Source: a virus
Virus record (IMG/VR): IMGVR_UViG_3300046028_006360
Location: 1-26,965 of that record
DNA length: 26,965 bases
Reading direction: 5' to 3' (one strand)
Translations under genes and position numbers: made by a program
Part shown: positions 6,702-14,454 of the stretch, piece after piece
Layout of the letters: every line of letters begins with the position of its first letter
How positions within the stretch are numbered: the stretch's first letter is position 1
The notes under the pieces: model-generated
What the model was told of the DNA's origin: nothing
Database searches by the model: none
Seen by the model: the letters and a program-made list of their open reading frames with translations, nothing else

Positions 6702-8818
6702 TGGCCAACGGTGTATTAACTCCATTAGAACTGAACACCGCTGCTGGATTGATGGATAATCAAGGTGTCAAAAGTTTACCAACAGCATTGACCACAGCAA
6801 TTGCCACATTCAATGGCAAAACAGTGATAGTGAACTGGTTGGCTGCGATCAACTATTATCAAGCTCAAACATTCAAAACTCAAAGCACATTAGATTTGTT
6901 GCTGAGTATTGGTGCTGGCACAATTCCAGCACTGGGTGATGCCATCCCTGCGCTGCCATTGGCAAATTTTCCTTACTTGACTCAAGAATACTTGCCCACT
7001 CAAAGCGATGCTTCCACATTGGATCCATACGGATTTGCTGACTTGGTACAACAAACTGGAAATGCATATCTAGGTATCTACAATGATACTAGAGACCTTG
7101 GAAAATTTTGCCAAGGATTTATGGCAATGCAAGGTTACATTAACACTACCAATTCGTTAATCAACAGCACACGTAATGCCGCAACGTATTTGGGACCTAC
7201 GTTTACCAATATGAGCAACTTGGTAACCAATAATATTACAAGCCTAGTGGATAGCAGCCCCGGCGCATTGGGCAAACTGGCCACTGATATTGCCAATCAA
7301 GGATTGTTGACAAATACACAAACACTAAACGAATATGGCACACCAGCGGCATTACTGGCGCAGTTGTCAAGGGTAAGCAACACCATCAATGGTACGTTGC
7401 CTGCTGTTCGTGATGCATTGCAAGACCAAGGACTGACATTGCAAAACATATCAGATCTAGTGAACATCAACAAAGTGGCATTGTTCAATCCTAGTGGCCT
7501 CACACCAAACGAGTTTGATAAGCTACAGAAAAAAGCATACCCGGCATTGGTCAATATCACAGACGCTGCCTTACAAGATGTACTAGACATACTGGAAGTG
7601 ACCACACCTAATGTTTCAACCATGGCAGATTTGTTAAATCCAGCTGTGATGTTTCCCAACAGTTATACCAATTTACTAACACCGTCACCAACAGGACCTG
7701 TGCCAATTTATCAAACCAATGGTGCAGTTAACATGAACCTAGCCGAGACCGTGGGTGCATTTTTGCCTGCCCCGTCTGGATGTGATGAATTGGCTAAAAT
7801 TATTCCCCCGGACCAAGCTGTGTCCAACAAGTCCACACAAGCGGCTTTGCAACAGATTGCAAATATTCCATTAGCCACTTGGCCAGAACTGGCACAAACC
7901 ATACAAGGGTTTGATCGCAATCCTTGGGATGTCAACAGTGATTACTTGACCAATGACATTGTGGCAGATGCTCCAGTCAATCTCAACAGCACATTGCAAC
8001 CTCCACTGGCAGTGCTAAGTCCTGACACTGTGTTTTATCAGGCCATAGATGATGTTCCAGCTGGTACCGATATCAATAACACAAACTACTGGGAACCAAT
8101 CACACTTGGCGGCCTAAACACCATGACTGGACTGGACCAAATTGAAGCATTGACCAATCCTGTGGCCACTGCAACTACCAATTACATCAACAATTCTGTG
8201 GCCACAGGATCGGGCATAGACGGCAATATCACCATGTGTGATGTGCTAGGCACAGCAATTGATTACAACAACCTGGCAGCGCAATTTGACATAGCGTCGG
8301 CAGCAGTTCAAACATTACAAACTGCCGGAGCGTTGGCCACATTGAATACTGCGTATACTAATATTTTGGTTGCAGGCTCTGATGCCGCGGTGCTAACACA
8401 AATTACCAACGCCAACTCAGCCATAGCAACACTGTATGCCAATCCCACATACACTGCCACAGTCAGCACATTGAACACTGCATGGATCGCTATTGCCACA
8501 TATCTCAACAAAGAAAAAACCTATCAAGTCAAAGCTGGCATTGACTATTTTACGTTGGTGTCAGGTGAACAAAATTCAATTGTGGCGTTTGCTCAAATGC
8601 TGTCACAGTACGGCAGAGAATGCCAAACTTGTGGACCATATGATTTCTTGCAAGACATCGCTGACACCACAACATTGGCCGGTCAAGCCATGGTGGGCAG
8701 TTTACGTGAAGGTGAAAACCAAATGAAACTGGCCGAAAACAGACTCAGTGGCCCAGACATCAAGCCGGATACAGCACCGCCTGTGCCGCCAGCTTGCGGC
8801 GTAGAAATTGCAAACTAA
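6701..8818 (+). CDS. Large virion-type structural protein (baseplate/tail associated)
   Basis: A 705-aa protein of low-complexity style typical of tail or baseplate proteins: abundant N, T, A and L, many short amphipathic helices, no signal peptide and no enzymatic motif. Residues of about 439-469 (FYQAIDDVPAGTDINNTNYWEPI) match the small carbohydrate-binding-like module common in phage tail and fibre proteins (YQA..DVPAGT...NT.YW). The C-terminus is proline-rich with a pair of cysteine motifs (ECQTC). It directly follows the PAAR gene with start-stop overlap, which points to an assembly role near the spike. No specific T4 counterpart could be assigned. Confidence 0.7.
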   Translation: MANGVLTPLELNTAAGLMDNQGVKSLPTALTTAIATFNGKTVIVNWLAAINYYQAQTFKTQSTLDLLLSIGAGTIPALGDAIPALPLANFPYLTQEYLPTQSDASTLDPYGFADLVQQTGNAYLGIYNDTRDLGKFCQGFMAMQGYINTTNSLINSTRNAATYLGPTFTNMSNLVTNNITSLVDSSPGALGKLATDIANQGLLTNTQTLNEYGTPAALLAQLSRVSNTINGTLPAVRDALQDQGLTLQNISDLVNINKVALFNPSGLTPNEFDKLQKKAYPALVNITDAALQDVLDILEVTTPNVSTMADLLNPAVMFPNSYTNLLTPSPTGPVPIYQTNGAVNMNLAETVGAFLPAPSGCDELAKIIPPDQAVSNKSTQAALQQIANIPLATWPELAQTIQGFDRNPWDVNSDYLTNDIVADAPVNLNSTLQPPLAVLSPDTVFYQAIDDVPAGTDINNTNYWEPITLGGLNTMTGLDQIEALTNPVATATTNYINNSVATGSGIDGNITMCDVLGTAIDYNNLAAQFDIASAAVQTLQTAGALATLNTAYTNILVAGSDAAVLTQITNANSAIATLYANPTYTATVSTLNTAWIAIATYLNKEKTYQVKAGIDYFTLVSGEQNSIVAFAQMLSQYGRECQTCGPYDFLQDIADTTTLAGQAMVGSLREGENQMKLAENRLSGPDIKPDTAPPVPPACGVEIAN

Positions 8819-8826
8819 AGTATACA

Positions 8827-8855
8827 TTGACAAATAATGCCCAAACTGCTATAAT
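8827..8855 (+). promoter_or_regulatory. Sigma70 promoter, extended -10
   Basis: Consensus TTGACA (8827-8832), a 17-nt spacer and TATAAT (8850-8855) with the extended -10 TGC just upstream. It lies in the gap after the structural gene and would start transcription at about 8862, which is also the A of the next ATG. The motif GCC-N5-TGCTATAAT-N3-GGCAT is shared with the promoter at 8976-9004. Confidence 0.85.
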
Positions 8856-8861
8856 CAGGGC

Positions 8862-9014
8862 ATGAAACCACTAAAAACCCAACTGGTAGTACTTAAACAG
8901 AAAGTATTACGGTACTACTATCGTACTAATTTTACGGTGGTAGAACTCCTAGTGATTGTAGGGTTATTATTTTGGTTGACCAGAAAAGCCGTTTTTGCTA
9001 TAATTATGGCATAG
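8862..9014 (+). CDS. Putative 50-aa single-span membrane protein, possibly leaderless
   Basis: Short reading frame beginning MKPLKTQLVV with a basic N-terminal half (KQKVLRYYYR) and a hydrophobic segment at about 24-39 (FTVVELLVIVGLLFWL), then TRKAVFAIIMA. The ATG lies 6 nt after the perfect TATAAT at 8850-8855, so the transcript would begin at or near the start codon. Only AGGG, 1 nt from the ATG, resembles a ribosome binding site. The dedicated promoter and the membrane-protein composition support it. No homologue is recognised, so it may also be an untranslated leader. Confidence 0.5.
   Translation: MKPLKTQLVVLKQKVLRYYYRTNFTVVELLVIVGLLFWLTRKAVFAIIMA
8976..9004 (+). promoter_or_regulatory. 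Sigma70 promoter, extended -10
   Basis: TTGACC (8976-8981), a 17-nt spacer and TATAAT (8999-9004) preceded by TGC. It shares the arrangement GCC-N5-TGCTATAAT-N3-GGCAT with the promoter 150 nt upstream. Predicted transcription start is about 9011, giving a 25-nt leader with AAAGGAG (9023-9029) for the gene at 9036. It overlaps the end of the 50-aa reading frame. Confidence 0.8.
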
Positions 9015-9035
9015 TAAGCAACAAAGGAGCCCCAA

Positions 9036-9320
9036 ATGACCCAGATGTCCAAGATCCAGCAAGTTAACTCTGCTATCATGTTTGGTGAGTTTTCAAACAC
9101 TGAACTCGACAGCATCCTCAGTGCAGTGCAATTTGCCAAGGCCAGCCTGCGCAAACACAATATCCGTCAGTTCGCCAAAGGTGACACGGTAAAGTTTCAC
9201 AGCACCAAGCGCGGCATGACCATGTCGGGCACCGTGAGCAAGATTGCTATCAAGTATGTGACAGTGAGCACCCCGCAAGGCTTGTGGAAAGTGCCTGCCA
9301 ACATGTTGGAGGCAGCATGA
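9036..9320 (+). CDS. Small conserved phage protein, possible SH3/KOW-like C-terminal domain
   Basis: A 94-aa protein: an N-terminal helical part (about 1-40, IMFGEFSNTELDSILSAV) and a C-terminal strand-rich part (about 47-94, KGDTVKFHS...GTVSKIAIKYVTV...WKVPANML) with the look of a small SH3/KOW-type barrel that could bind nucleic acid. It has an excellent AAAGGAG ribosome binding site and its own promoter, suggesting early expression. Its stop overlaps the next start (ATGA). I know the type from aquatic T4-like phages but no function. Confidence 0.7.
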   Translation: MTQMSKIQQVNSAIMFGEFSNTELDSILSAVQFAKASLRKHNIRQFAKGDTVKFHSTKRGMTMSGTVSKIAIKYVTVSTPQGLWKVPANMLEAA

Positions 9321-9484
9321 CATTTCGACGCTGGTTAAATCAGCGTTGGTATGCTCACTGCCTTGAAATAGAAGAATGGACTGGACGCATGCCGCCCTAT
9401 CCAATGTCAGAATATTTTGCCAAATACAAATATTGGCTCAAACGAGAATACCGTCATCAACAAGGAGAAAACTATGGGTCTTGA
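9317..9484 (+). CDS. Small basic phage protein
   Basis: A 55-aa protein rich in W, R and Y (MTFRRWLNQRWYAHCLEIEEW...), with no membrane segment. The start at 9317 overlaps the previous stop (ATGA), which favours it over an in-frame ATG at 9284 inside the previous gene. Its 3' end overlaps the next start by 11 nt and contains that gene's ribosome binding site. Function unknown. Confidence 0.6.
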   Translation: MTFRRWLNQRWYAHCLEIEEWTGRMPPYPMSEYFAKYKYWLKREYRHQQGENYGS

Positions 9485-9887
9485 TATGTACGCCTATGTG
9501 GCTACCCGTGAAGGTCAGCAACGCGAATACTACGACGGTGCTGAGTGGGACGAAACCACCAAAGATCTTGTGAACACAAAAATGAACAAGCCGCGTGAAA
9601 TTGCCTACTGGCGCAAGCATCCTAACCTGCATGGCTGGATGGAACGGTTGGCAGAACAAAAAAAATTAAGCTATGACAGCTTCAACGGCATTGAAATGGA
9701 ACTAACTGCCGAGGACTTGGATGAACTTGAACGAGCAGTCACGCACCGGCAACTGCCTTCCACCCGTGGTTTCTTCTTTGGCGACAATTCAGACCAGCAC
9801 TACTATGACAGTGACCTGGCCTTTATCAAGGCCGCTAGAACAGAAATGTTCATGGGCTTGAAAGTGTTTTATAACTCATCCTGGTAA
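9474..9887 (+). CDS. Conserved hypothetical phage protein (MGLDMYAY family)
   Basis: A 137-aa protein starting MGLDMYAYVATREG, with EIAYWRKHPNLHGWMERL in the middle and a C-terminal RGFFFGDNSDQHYYDSDLAF. This conserved pattern is familiar from phage and bacterial hypothetical proteins without assigned activity. The AAGGAG seven nt before the ATG at 9474 decides the start; a longer in-frame version from 9417 would have no ribosome binding site. It lies in the early-type cluster before the ligase. Confidence 0.75.
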   Translation: MGLDMYAYVATREGQQREYYDGAEWDETTKDLVNTKMNKPREIAYWRKHPNLHGWMERLAEQKKLSYDSFNGIEMELTAEDLDELERAVTHRQLPSTRGFFFGDNSDQHYYDSDLAFIKAARTEMFMGLKVFYNSSW

Positions 9888-9899
9888 GGCGTTAAGTAT

Positions 9900-11273
9900 A
9901 TGAATGAAACAGATTACAGCTACTCAAGGTTTGATGCCATAATGGCCGCAGGATGGATCCGCGACCTAGAAAGCTCTGACAGTCGCATTCACAAAGAAAA
10001 AGTGATTGAAAAGGCTCTCATGGCGGCTAGGTTGGGCAGTGCCGATGCGCAGTGTTTTTTGTTCAATTGCTACCAGGCCTACAATCCGTTCTATGTGTTT
10101 GGTATCCGCCAGGTGCCTGAAACTGAGGGGCTGACTGGTCGTGCCAATCCTTGGACACAGTTCTGGGCCATGCTAGAAGCCCTGCGCACTAGATCGGTCA
10201 CAGGTAATCGTGCTAGAGATGCAGTTGAAAAAATGAGTCAGCAGTTTGACTCTGAAGAATGGAATGGCCTAGCTCGCCGTGTGTTGATCAAAGACTTGCG
10301 ATGCGGTATTTCAGAAAAGACCATCAACAAGGTTGTAGGCCGTACTGAGTACAAGATTCCCATATTCTCATGCCAGCTGGCACAAGACTCAACAGACCAT
10401 CCTAAGAAAATGAAAGGCGTCAAACGCCTGGAGTGCAAGTTAGACGGAGTGCGTGTGTTGGCAGTGGTCAGTGGTGCTAATGTCACATTGTACAGCCGCA
10501 ATGGCAAAGAGTTTGAGAACTTTCCACAGATTGCTGATGCAATTGAAGATGTTCGCAAGCACTTTCAACATGGACGCGGCACAGGCGGACATTATGTGTT
10601 AGATGGTGAGATTGTGGGAGAAAGTTTCCAGCAACTCATGCGTCAAGCACATCGCAAGTCAAATGCCGAAACAACAGGCATGGTATATCACATTTTTGAT
10701 ATCATTCCACTTGACGCCTTTCAAGAAGGCCACTGGAATGTACAGCAACACAAACGGTTGGAATGGTTGGAATCGGCTCGTGCTGGTTTAGAAGAAACCA
10801 CATGTCTACGTATCATGCCCGGATTGGATGTAGATTTGGACACAGCCGAAGGACATGATATCATGCAACGCTATGCCGAGGCCGCTGTGGAAGGTGGCTT
10901 TGAAGGCATTATGATCAAGAGCCTGGATGCACCTTACGAGTGTAAACGTTCAGACTCGTGGATGAAATGGAAACCCACCATTAGTGTTGATTTGAACATT
11001 GTGGGTTTTGAAGAAGGAACTGGTAGGAATAAAAACCGGTTGGGTGCTATAATTTGTGAAGGAGATGACAATGACCGTAGAATTTGTGTTAATGTTGGCA
11101 GTGGGTTTAGTGATGCTCTTCGTGATGAGTATTGGGCCAGTAGGGATCAGTTACTTGGTCACTTGGTTGAAGTCCAAGCAGACGCAGTCACCCAAAACCA
11201 AGACGGAACATACAGTCTCAGATTCCCCCGGTTCTTGAGATTCCGTGACTTTGAAGCAGGAGAAAAAGTTTGA
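9900..11273 (+). CDS. ATP-dependent DNA ligase, T4 gp30-like
   Basis: A 457-aa nick-sealing ligase of the ATP-dependent superfamily. Nucleotidyltransferase motif I is CKLDGVR with the adenylated lysine at about K180; motif III is the DGEIVG region, IIIa is FDIIP, IV is EGIMIK and V is WMKWKP, followed by an OB-fold C-terminal domain. The helical N-terminal domain (about 1-160) matches the T4 type. All catalytic motifs are intact. The stop (TGA) overlaps the TTG start of the next gene. A second reading frame with its own ribosome binding site lies inside the 3' end (11071-11238). Confidence 0.95.
   Translation: MNETDYSYSRFDAIMAAGWIRDLESSDSRIHKEKVIEKALMAARLGSADAQCFLFNCYQAYNPFYVFGIRQVPETEGLTGRANPWTQFWAMLEALRTRSVTGNRARDAVEKMSQQFDSEEWNGLARRVLIKDLRCGISEKTINKVVGRTEYKIPIFSCQLAQDSTDHPKKMKGVKRLECKLDGVRVLAVVSGANVTLYSRNGKEFENFPQIADAIEDVRKHFQHGRGTGGHYVLDGEIVGESFQQLMRQAHRKSNAETTGMVYHIFDIIPLDAFQEGHWNVQQHKRLEWLESARAGLEETTCLRIMPGLDVDLDTAEGHDIMQRYAEAAVEGGFEGIMIKSLDAPYECKRSDSWMKWKPTISVDLNIVGFEEGTGRNKNRLGAIICEGDDNDRRICVNVGSGFSDALRDEYWASRDQLLGHLVEVQADAVTQNQDGTYSLRFPRFLRFRDFEAGEKV
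11071..11238 (+). CDS. Possible nested 55-aa membrane protein inside the ligase gene
   Basis: In the +1 frame relative to the ligase, an ATG at 11071 is preceded by AAGGAG (11059-11064, 6-nt spacing) and by an extended -10 TGCTATAAT (TATAAT at 11048-11053). It would encode MTVEFVLMLAVGLVMLFVMS..., a hydrophobic segment at about 3-33, then a polar tail (KSKQTQSPKTKTEH). No -35 match is seen, and the predicted transcript start (about 11060) falls at the Shine-Dalgarno, so it may instead be translated from ligase mRNA. It could be chance. Confidence 0.35.
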   Translation: MTVEFVLMLAVGLVMLFVMSIGPVGISYLVTWLKSKQTQSPKTKTEHTVSDSPGS

Positions 11274-11695
11274 AAATTGGATTAAGTTATAGCCGTTGTG
11301 TTCGAGACATTGTGGAAGGTCGTGTGGACATCAATGATGTGTTGGTTCTGATCACTCGTACAGATTTTGATCCTAGAGATGACGAGCAGTGGGCAGGCAT
11401 ATGGGATGGATACTGCTACGGTGGTGGTAGCCGAGCAGAATGGAGCGCCTATGATTTCAACAGTAAAGAAGATGAAAACAAGTTTCGTAGTGTCAGCATT
11501 GAACTTTGGGAAGATGGAAAACTGCATCAGCCTCGTAAGTTTGGCAGACATCCTGCTCGTCGATCGGAATACTGGCTGGAAGCAGTGTTGCCTGACAGTG
11601 AACTTGAATCTCGCCCGGCAGTGAAAGATGCCTGGGACAAGTTCCAAATGGTTGCTGGATTGACCAATGTTAAACTAGATCGGGAGTATAGCTAA
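11270..11695 (+). CDS. Conserved hypothetical phage protein with TTG start
   Basis: A 141-aa protein (KIGLSYSRCVRDIVEGRVDINDV...), soluble, with no recognised catalytic motif. The start is TTG at 11270, overlapping the ligase stop as TTGA, supported by AGGAG at 11258-11262 with 7-nt spacing; no ATG alternative fits. The C-terminal RPAVKDAWDKFQMVAGL resembles the C-terminus of the protein at 11938-12399, so the two share a short module. This family recurs in aquatic phages. Function unknown. Confidence 0.75.
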   Translation: MKIGLSYSRCVRDIVEGRVDINDVLVLITRTDFDPRDDEQWAGIWDGYCYGGGSRAEWSAYDFNSKEDENKFRSVSIELWEDGKLHQPRKFGRHPARRSEYWLEAVLPDSELESRPAVKDAWDKFQMVAGLTNVKLDREYS

Positions 11696-11925
11696 TGAAC
11701 AAACGAATTGGACCTATCACACTAGACGGCGATGCCGCTGACCGAATCACTGTGCTCAATCTCAAAGAACAAAGAAGCTATCTTAAGAAAGAGCTGAGTG
11801 ATTGGAAAAAGGATCCGCGCACAGATACCAATCCTGGCGGTAAATGGATGCATCCCGAAGATGTGGAAATCAACACTCGCATGATTGAAGCATTGAATAC
11901 AGTTATAAAGTATTTTGGCGGATGA
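11695..11925 (+). CDS. Small conserved phage protein
   Basis: A 76-aa protein opening MNKRIGPITLDGDAADRITVLNLKEQ, with a charged helical middle (about 20-40) and a C-terminal helix (INTRMIEALNTVIKYFGG). The start overlaps the previous stop (TAATG). The pattern recurs in tailed phages. No function is known. Confidence 0.7.
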   Translation: MNKRIGPITLDGDAADRITVLNLKEQRSYLKKELSDWKKDPRTDTNPGGKWMHPEDVEINTRMIEALNTVIKYFGG

Positions 11926-11937
11926 AAAAGATTTATA

Positions 11938-12399
11938 ATGAAAAAAATTTACTATGAAAAAATTGGACGTCGGTATATGCCTGTGGCTGAGTATGATAAT
12001 GACCTTTTGGATAGTTTCACTAAAGGTGCCCACTTGGTCCTCTGTTACCCGGGAGGCTCCAGCCGTAGGTTTAACGTGGAACCTAACCATGCCGCGATGA
12101 TTGCGGCTGGACGTGTGGCCGAAGATGGCATGTGTGATGCCATCCGCAGGGCAAGTGAAATGCGTCCGCAACGCACACCTATTACAGAAGGTCAGCGTCG
12201 GGCATGGCGCAAGCTGGCCCGAGAGTTTGGTGATGACCTGGCCACTTTGAATATGGGCAGTGCCCGTGACATTGCCGAAGCAGGTGTCAACGCCATGATA
12301 GCAGAAGCAGATCAGTTGATGTCTCATCCTGCTGTACGTGATGCATACGAACGGTTCCAAACTGTGTGCAATCTTGTCAAACAAAAACAAAACACTTGA
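11938..12399 (+). CDS. Conserved hypothetical phage protein
   Basis: A 153-aa protein starting MKKIYYEKIGRRYMPVAEYD, with LVLCYPGGSSRRFNV in the first half and a helical second half (TEGQRRAWRKLAREFG). The C-terminal HPAVRDAYERFQTVCNL is a near copy of the C-terminal motif of the protein at 11270-11695. Its stop codon (12397-12399) lies within the -35 box of the promoter for the next gene. Function unknown. Confidence 0.75.
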   Translation: MKKIYYEKIGRRYMPVAEYDNDLLDSFTKGAHLVLCYPGGSSRRFNVEPNHAAMIAAGRVAEDGMCDAIRRASEMRPQRTPITEGQRRAWRKLAREFGDDLATLNMGSARDIAEAGVNAMIAEADQLMSHPAVRDAYERFQTVCNLVKQKQNT

Positions 12400-12424
12400 C
12401 AACAACGTTGAGTATTGTTATAAT
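12396..12424 (+). promoter_or_regulatory. Perfect sigma70 promoter with extended -10
   Basis: TTGACA (12396-12401), a 17-nt spacer and TATAAT (12419-12424), with TGT directly before the -10. It matches consensus at all 12 positions. It overlaps the stop codon of the upstream gene and would start transcription at about 12431, feeding a structured leader of about 180 nt. Confidence 0.88.
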
Positions 12425-12430
12425 TACTGT

Positions 12431-12613
12431 GCATGATCAAAGAGATGGGGTTGTCTAATGGTAGGGCAGGGTGAATCGATAACCCGGGCCTGCTCGGACC
12501 GTGGCACTTAGACGTAATTCCTATAGGTTGTGACAAGGACCTCGATCTTAGGATCAAAACCTGGGCTGGTACCCTGGGAGTATGCCGAGAGGATAAATCT
12601 GGAAAGGTTAGAA
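12431..12613 (+). ncRNA. Structured 5' leader or small RNA
   Basis: Between the perfect promoter and the ATG at 12614 lies about 180 nt with nested complementarity. Domain 1: 12452-12458 pairs with 12508-12514 (7 bp, one wobble), 12460-12462 with 12498-12500, and 12464-12470 with 12489-12495 (7 bp, one wobble), capped by an 18-nt loop. Domain 2: 12519-12523 with 12549-12553 enclosing 12525-12528 with 12539-12542. No tRNA, RNase P or riboswitch class that I know fits. It could be a cis-regulatory leader, a riboswitch-like element or an independent small RNA ending before the gene. A 13-codon frame begins at 12433 close to the transcript start. Confidence 0.55.
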
Positions 12614-12937
12614 ATGACTGTCAATATTGAGGGCTCTGCGTCGAGCATCCTTGAGTCACTTGACTCGCTTAAACAAACGCCTTTGGTCATGCACCGTATT
12701 TGGTTCCAATTGCATTCTACGAAAGAATGGTATGCAGTTATGAACGAGGCTCGTGCGATGTTTGGTAAAAACTGGCGCACTCAAAGCCGGGTAAAACGCA
12801 GACTGGAACACAATAATCTCTGGGGTCTAAACGCCGCACAAACAGTGTCGGTTTGGTTTGAAGTGCCAGATCAGACCTTTGCCACGTGGGTGGCAGTAAA
12901 GCATGCGGTGATCTCTTTGCCGCTACCCGGTAAATAA
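12614..12937 (+). CDS. Hypothetical protein behind the structured leader
   Basis: A 107-aa protein (MTVNIEGSASSILESLDSLKQ...), soluble, with a basic middle (RTQSRVKRRLEHNN) and no recognised motif. The frame is open back to 12530, but GGAAAGG (12601-12607), 6 nt before the ATG at 12614, decides the start. It is the first gene after a perfect sigma70 promoter and a long structured leader, which suggests strong and possibly leader-controlled early expression. Function unknown. Confidence 0.6.
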   Translation: MTVNIEGSASSILESLDSLKQTPLVMHRIWFQLHSTKEWYAVMNEARAMFGKNWRTQSRVKRRLEHNNLWGLNAAQTVSVWFEVPDQTFATWVAVKHAVISLPLPGK

Positions 12938-12942
12938 TTTTT

Positions 12943-14454
12943 ATGATATTTGGATTTGGAATTCTTGCCACCGCATTACTGTTAAGCGCCGTGGCAGCCT
13001 GGTACTCGGTAGCCGGATTGGTGGCCATCTTTAGTGCGGCCGCTATTCCGGTTATTATCATGGGCGGTAGTTTAGAACTAGGCAAGATTGTGGCTACGGT
13101 ATGGTTGCACAACAACTGGAAACGTGCTGGTATTGTGTTCAAGTTGTATTTGGTGCCAGCTATAGCGTTTCTCATGATACTGACCAGTATGGGTATCTTT
13201 GGATACCTATCAAAAGCACACAGCGATCAAAGTCTTGTGAGTGGTGATGTTCAAGGTAAAATTGCAATATATGATGAGAAAATCAAAACGGCACGAGAAA
13301 ATATTGAAGCCAACCGCAAGCAACTTAAACAAATGGATGAGGCAGTTGACCAGGTCATGGCACGGTCTCAAGATGAAAAAGGTGCCGAAAAAGCGGTTAG
13401 CATACGGAGAAATCAATCCCGTGATCGTGTGTCTCTGGCCAAAGAAATTGAAACCAACCAGAAGCTCATTGCTACTCTTAATGACGAATCTGCACCTATT
13501 CGTGCAGAAGTACGGAAAGTCGAAGCAGAAGTTGGGCCGATAAAATACATTGCGGCCTTGATCTACGGAGACAATCCTGATGCCAATCTATTAGAACGTG
13601 CAGTGCGATGGATGATCATAATGATTGTGCTGGTGTTTGATCCCTTGGCACTGACATTGATCTTGGCCGCCAGCAAACAATTCGAATGGGCACGGCAAGG
13701 CACAGGTGGCTTTGTACACGACGAATCTAAATATGAGCCTGACGATGGACCGCTTACCGAACAACAAGTAGAACAAATACAAGCCGGTGCCGAGCTATCA
13801 AACGAGCCCGTAAAGGAAGAACATGTTAAATGGCCAGGCGGGCAAGAACCTCTTTTCTGTTATAAATGTGCAACTGAATTAGTTAATGCTCCCGGAATAG
13901 GAATGTTCTGTCCAAACAAAGAGTGCGATGTGTTTGATTCTACGTCTGGCACCACGATTAGTTTTACACAACCCGAAACACCAAGTTCGCCAGTGTTTGT
14001 GGACATGCCTAACTTTGATCAAGAAGAAGATGAGCCTGCAAATGTCAAGGCAGCAGTCAAAGCCTGGAAAACTGCAAACCCTGATCGAACACTCAAGGAA
14101 GAAAGACGTAAATTGTATCGTGGAGAAATTGACGAATTACCTTGGATGAGACTAGTGCCTGACAATGATCAACCTAGAGAATCAAACTCCAGCTTTGGAA
14201 TACGATTCCCAGATAAGGCTGCTAAGGGTGATACATTTGTTAGAGTAGATCAATTGCCCAGCGTGGTGTACAAGTTCAACGGAACAGACTGGATTTTAGT
14301 TGACAAAAATTTAACTGATAACTACACATATGACACTGCGTATATCGATCATCTCATTGCTCGCCTCGAGACAGGTGAGTATGAAATTGAATTGCTTACC
14401 GACAGCGAACGTGCGCAGATTACACAAAGATTAGAAAACAATCGTCAAACATGA
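12943..14454 (+). CDS. Membrane protein with coiled coil and zinc ribbon
   Basis: A 503-aa multi-domain protein. N-terminal hydrophobic segments lie at about 2-24, 26-45 and 66-88. A long charged helical stretch (about 100-200; KIKTARENIEANRKQLKQM and following) predicts a coiled coil. A further membrane segment is at about 223-245 (WMIIMIVLVFDPLALTLILAA). The cytoplasmic C-terminal half carries a CxxC...CPNKEC zinc ribbon (about 306-328) and an acidic, low-complexity tail. Similar large membrane/coiled-coil proteins recur in aquatic T4-like phages without known role. The ATG is 5 nt after the previous stop, without a clear ribosome binding site; the stop overlaps clpX (ATGA). Confidence 0.75.
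   Translation: MIFGFGILATALLLSAVAAWYSVAGLVAIFSAAAIPVIIMGGSLELGKIVATVWLHNNWKRAGIVFKLYLVPAIAFLMILTSMGIFGYLSKAHSDQSLVSGDVQGKIAIYDEKIKTARENIEANRKQLKQMDEAVDQVMARSQDEKGAEKAVSIRRNQSRDRVSLAKEIETNQKLIATLNDESAPIRAEVRKVEAEVGPIKYIAALIYGDNPDANLLERAVRWMIIMIVLVFDPLALTLILAASKQFEWARQGTGGFVHDESKYEPDDGPLTEQQVEQIQAGAELSNEPVKEEHVKWPGGQEPLFCYKCATELVNAPGIGMFCPNKECDVFDSTSGTTISFTQPETPSSPVFVDMPNFDQEEDEPANVKAAVKAWKTANPDRTLKEERRKLYRGEIDELPWMRLVPDNDQPRESNSSFGIRFPDKAAKGDTFVRVDQLPSVVYKFNGTDWILVDKNLTDNYTYDTAYIDHLIARLETGEYEIELLTDSERAQITQRLENNRQT

Noticed and set aside
11722-12405. 227-codon open frame on the minus strand
   Set aside because: Lies opposite two genes that match known phage families with good start signals; composition is that of an antisense frame.
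12433-12474. 13-codon leader peptide starting just after the promoter
   Set aside because: Possible as a leaderless peptide, but it has no ribosome binding site and its codons are part of the paired helix; no attenuation pattern is visible.
12443-12520. tRNA-like or RNase P-like stretch in the leader (TAATGGTAGGGC, AGGGCAGGGTG)
   Set aside because: The 17-nt arm has no U33 and a mismatched closing pair, no T-arm or 3' acceptor strand follows, and the conserved RNase P core around GGAAAGUCC is missing. Described instead as a structured leader.
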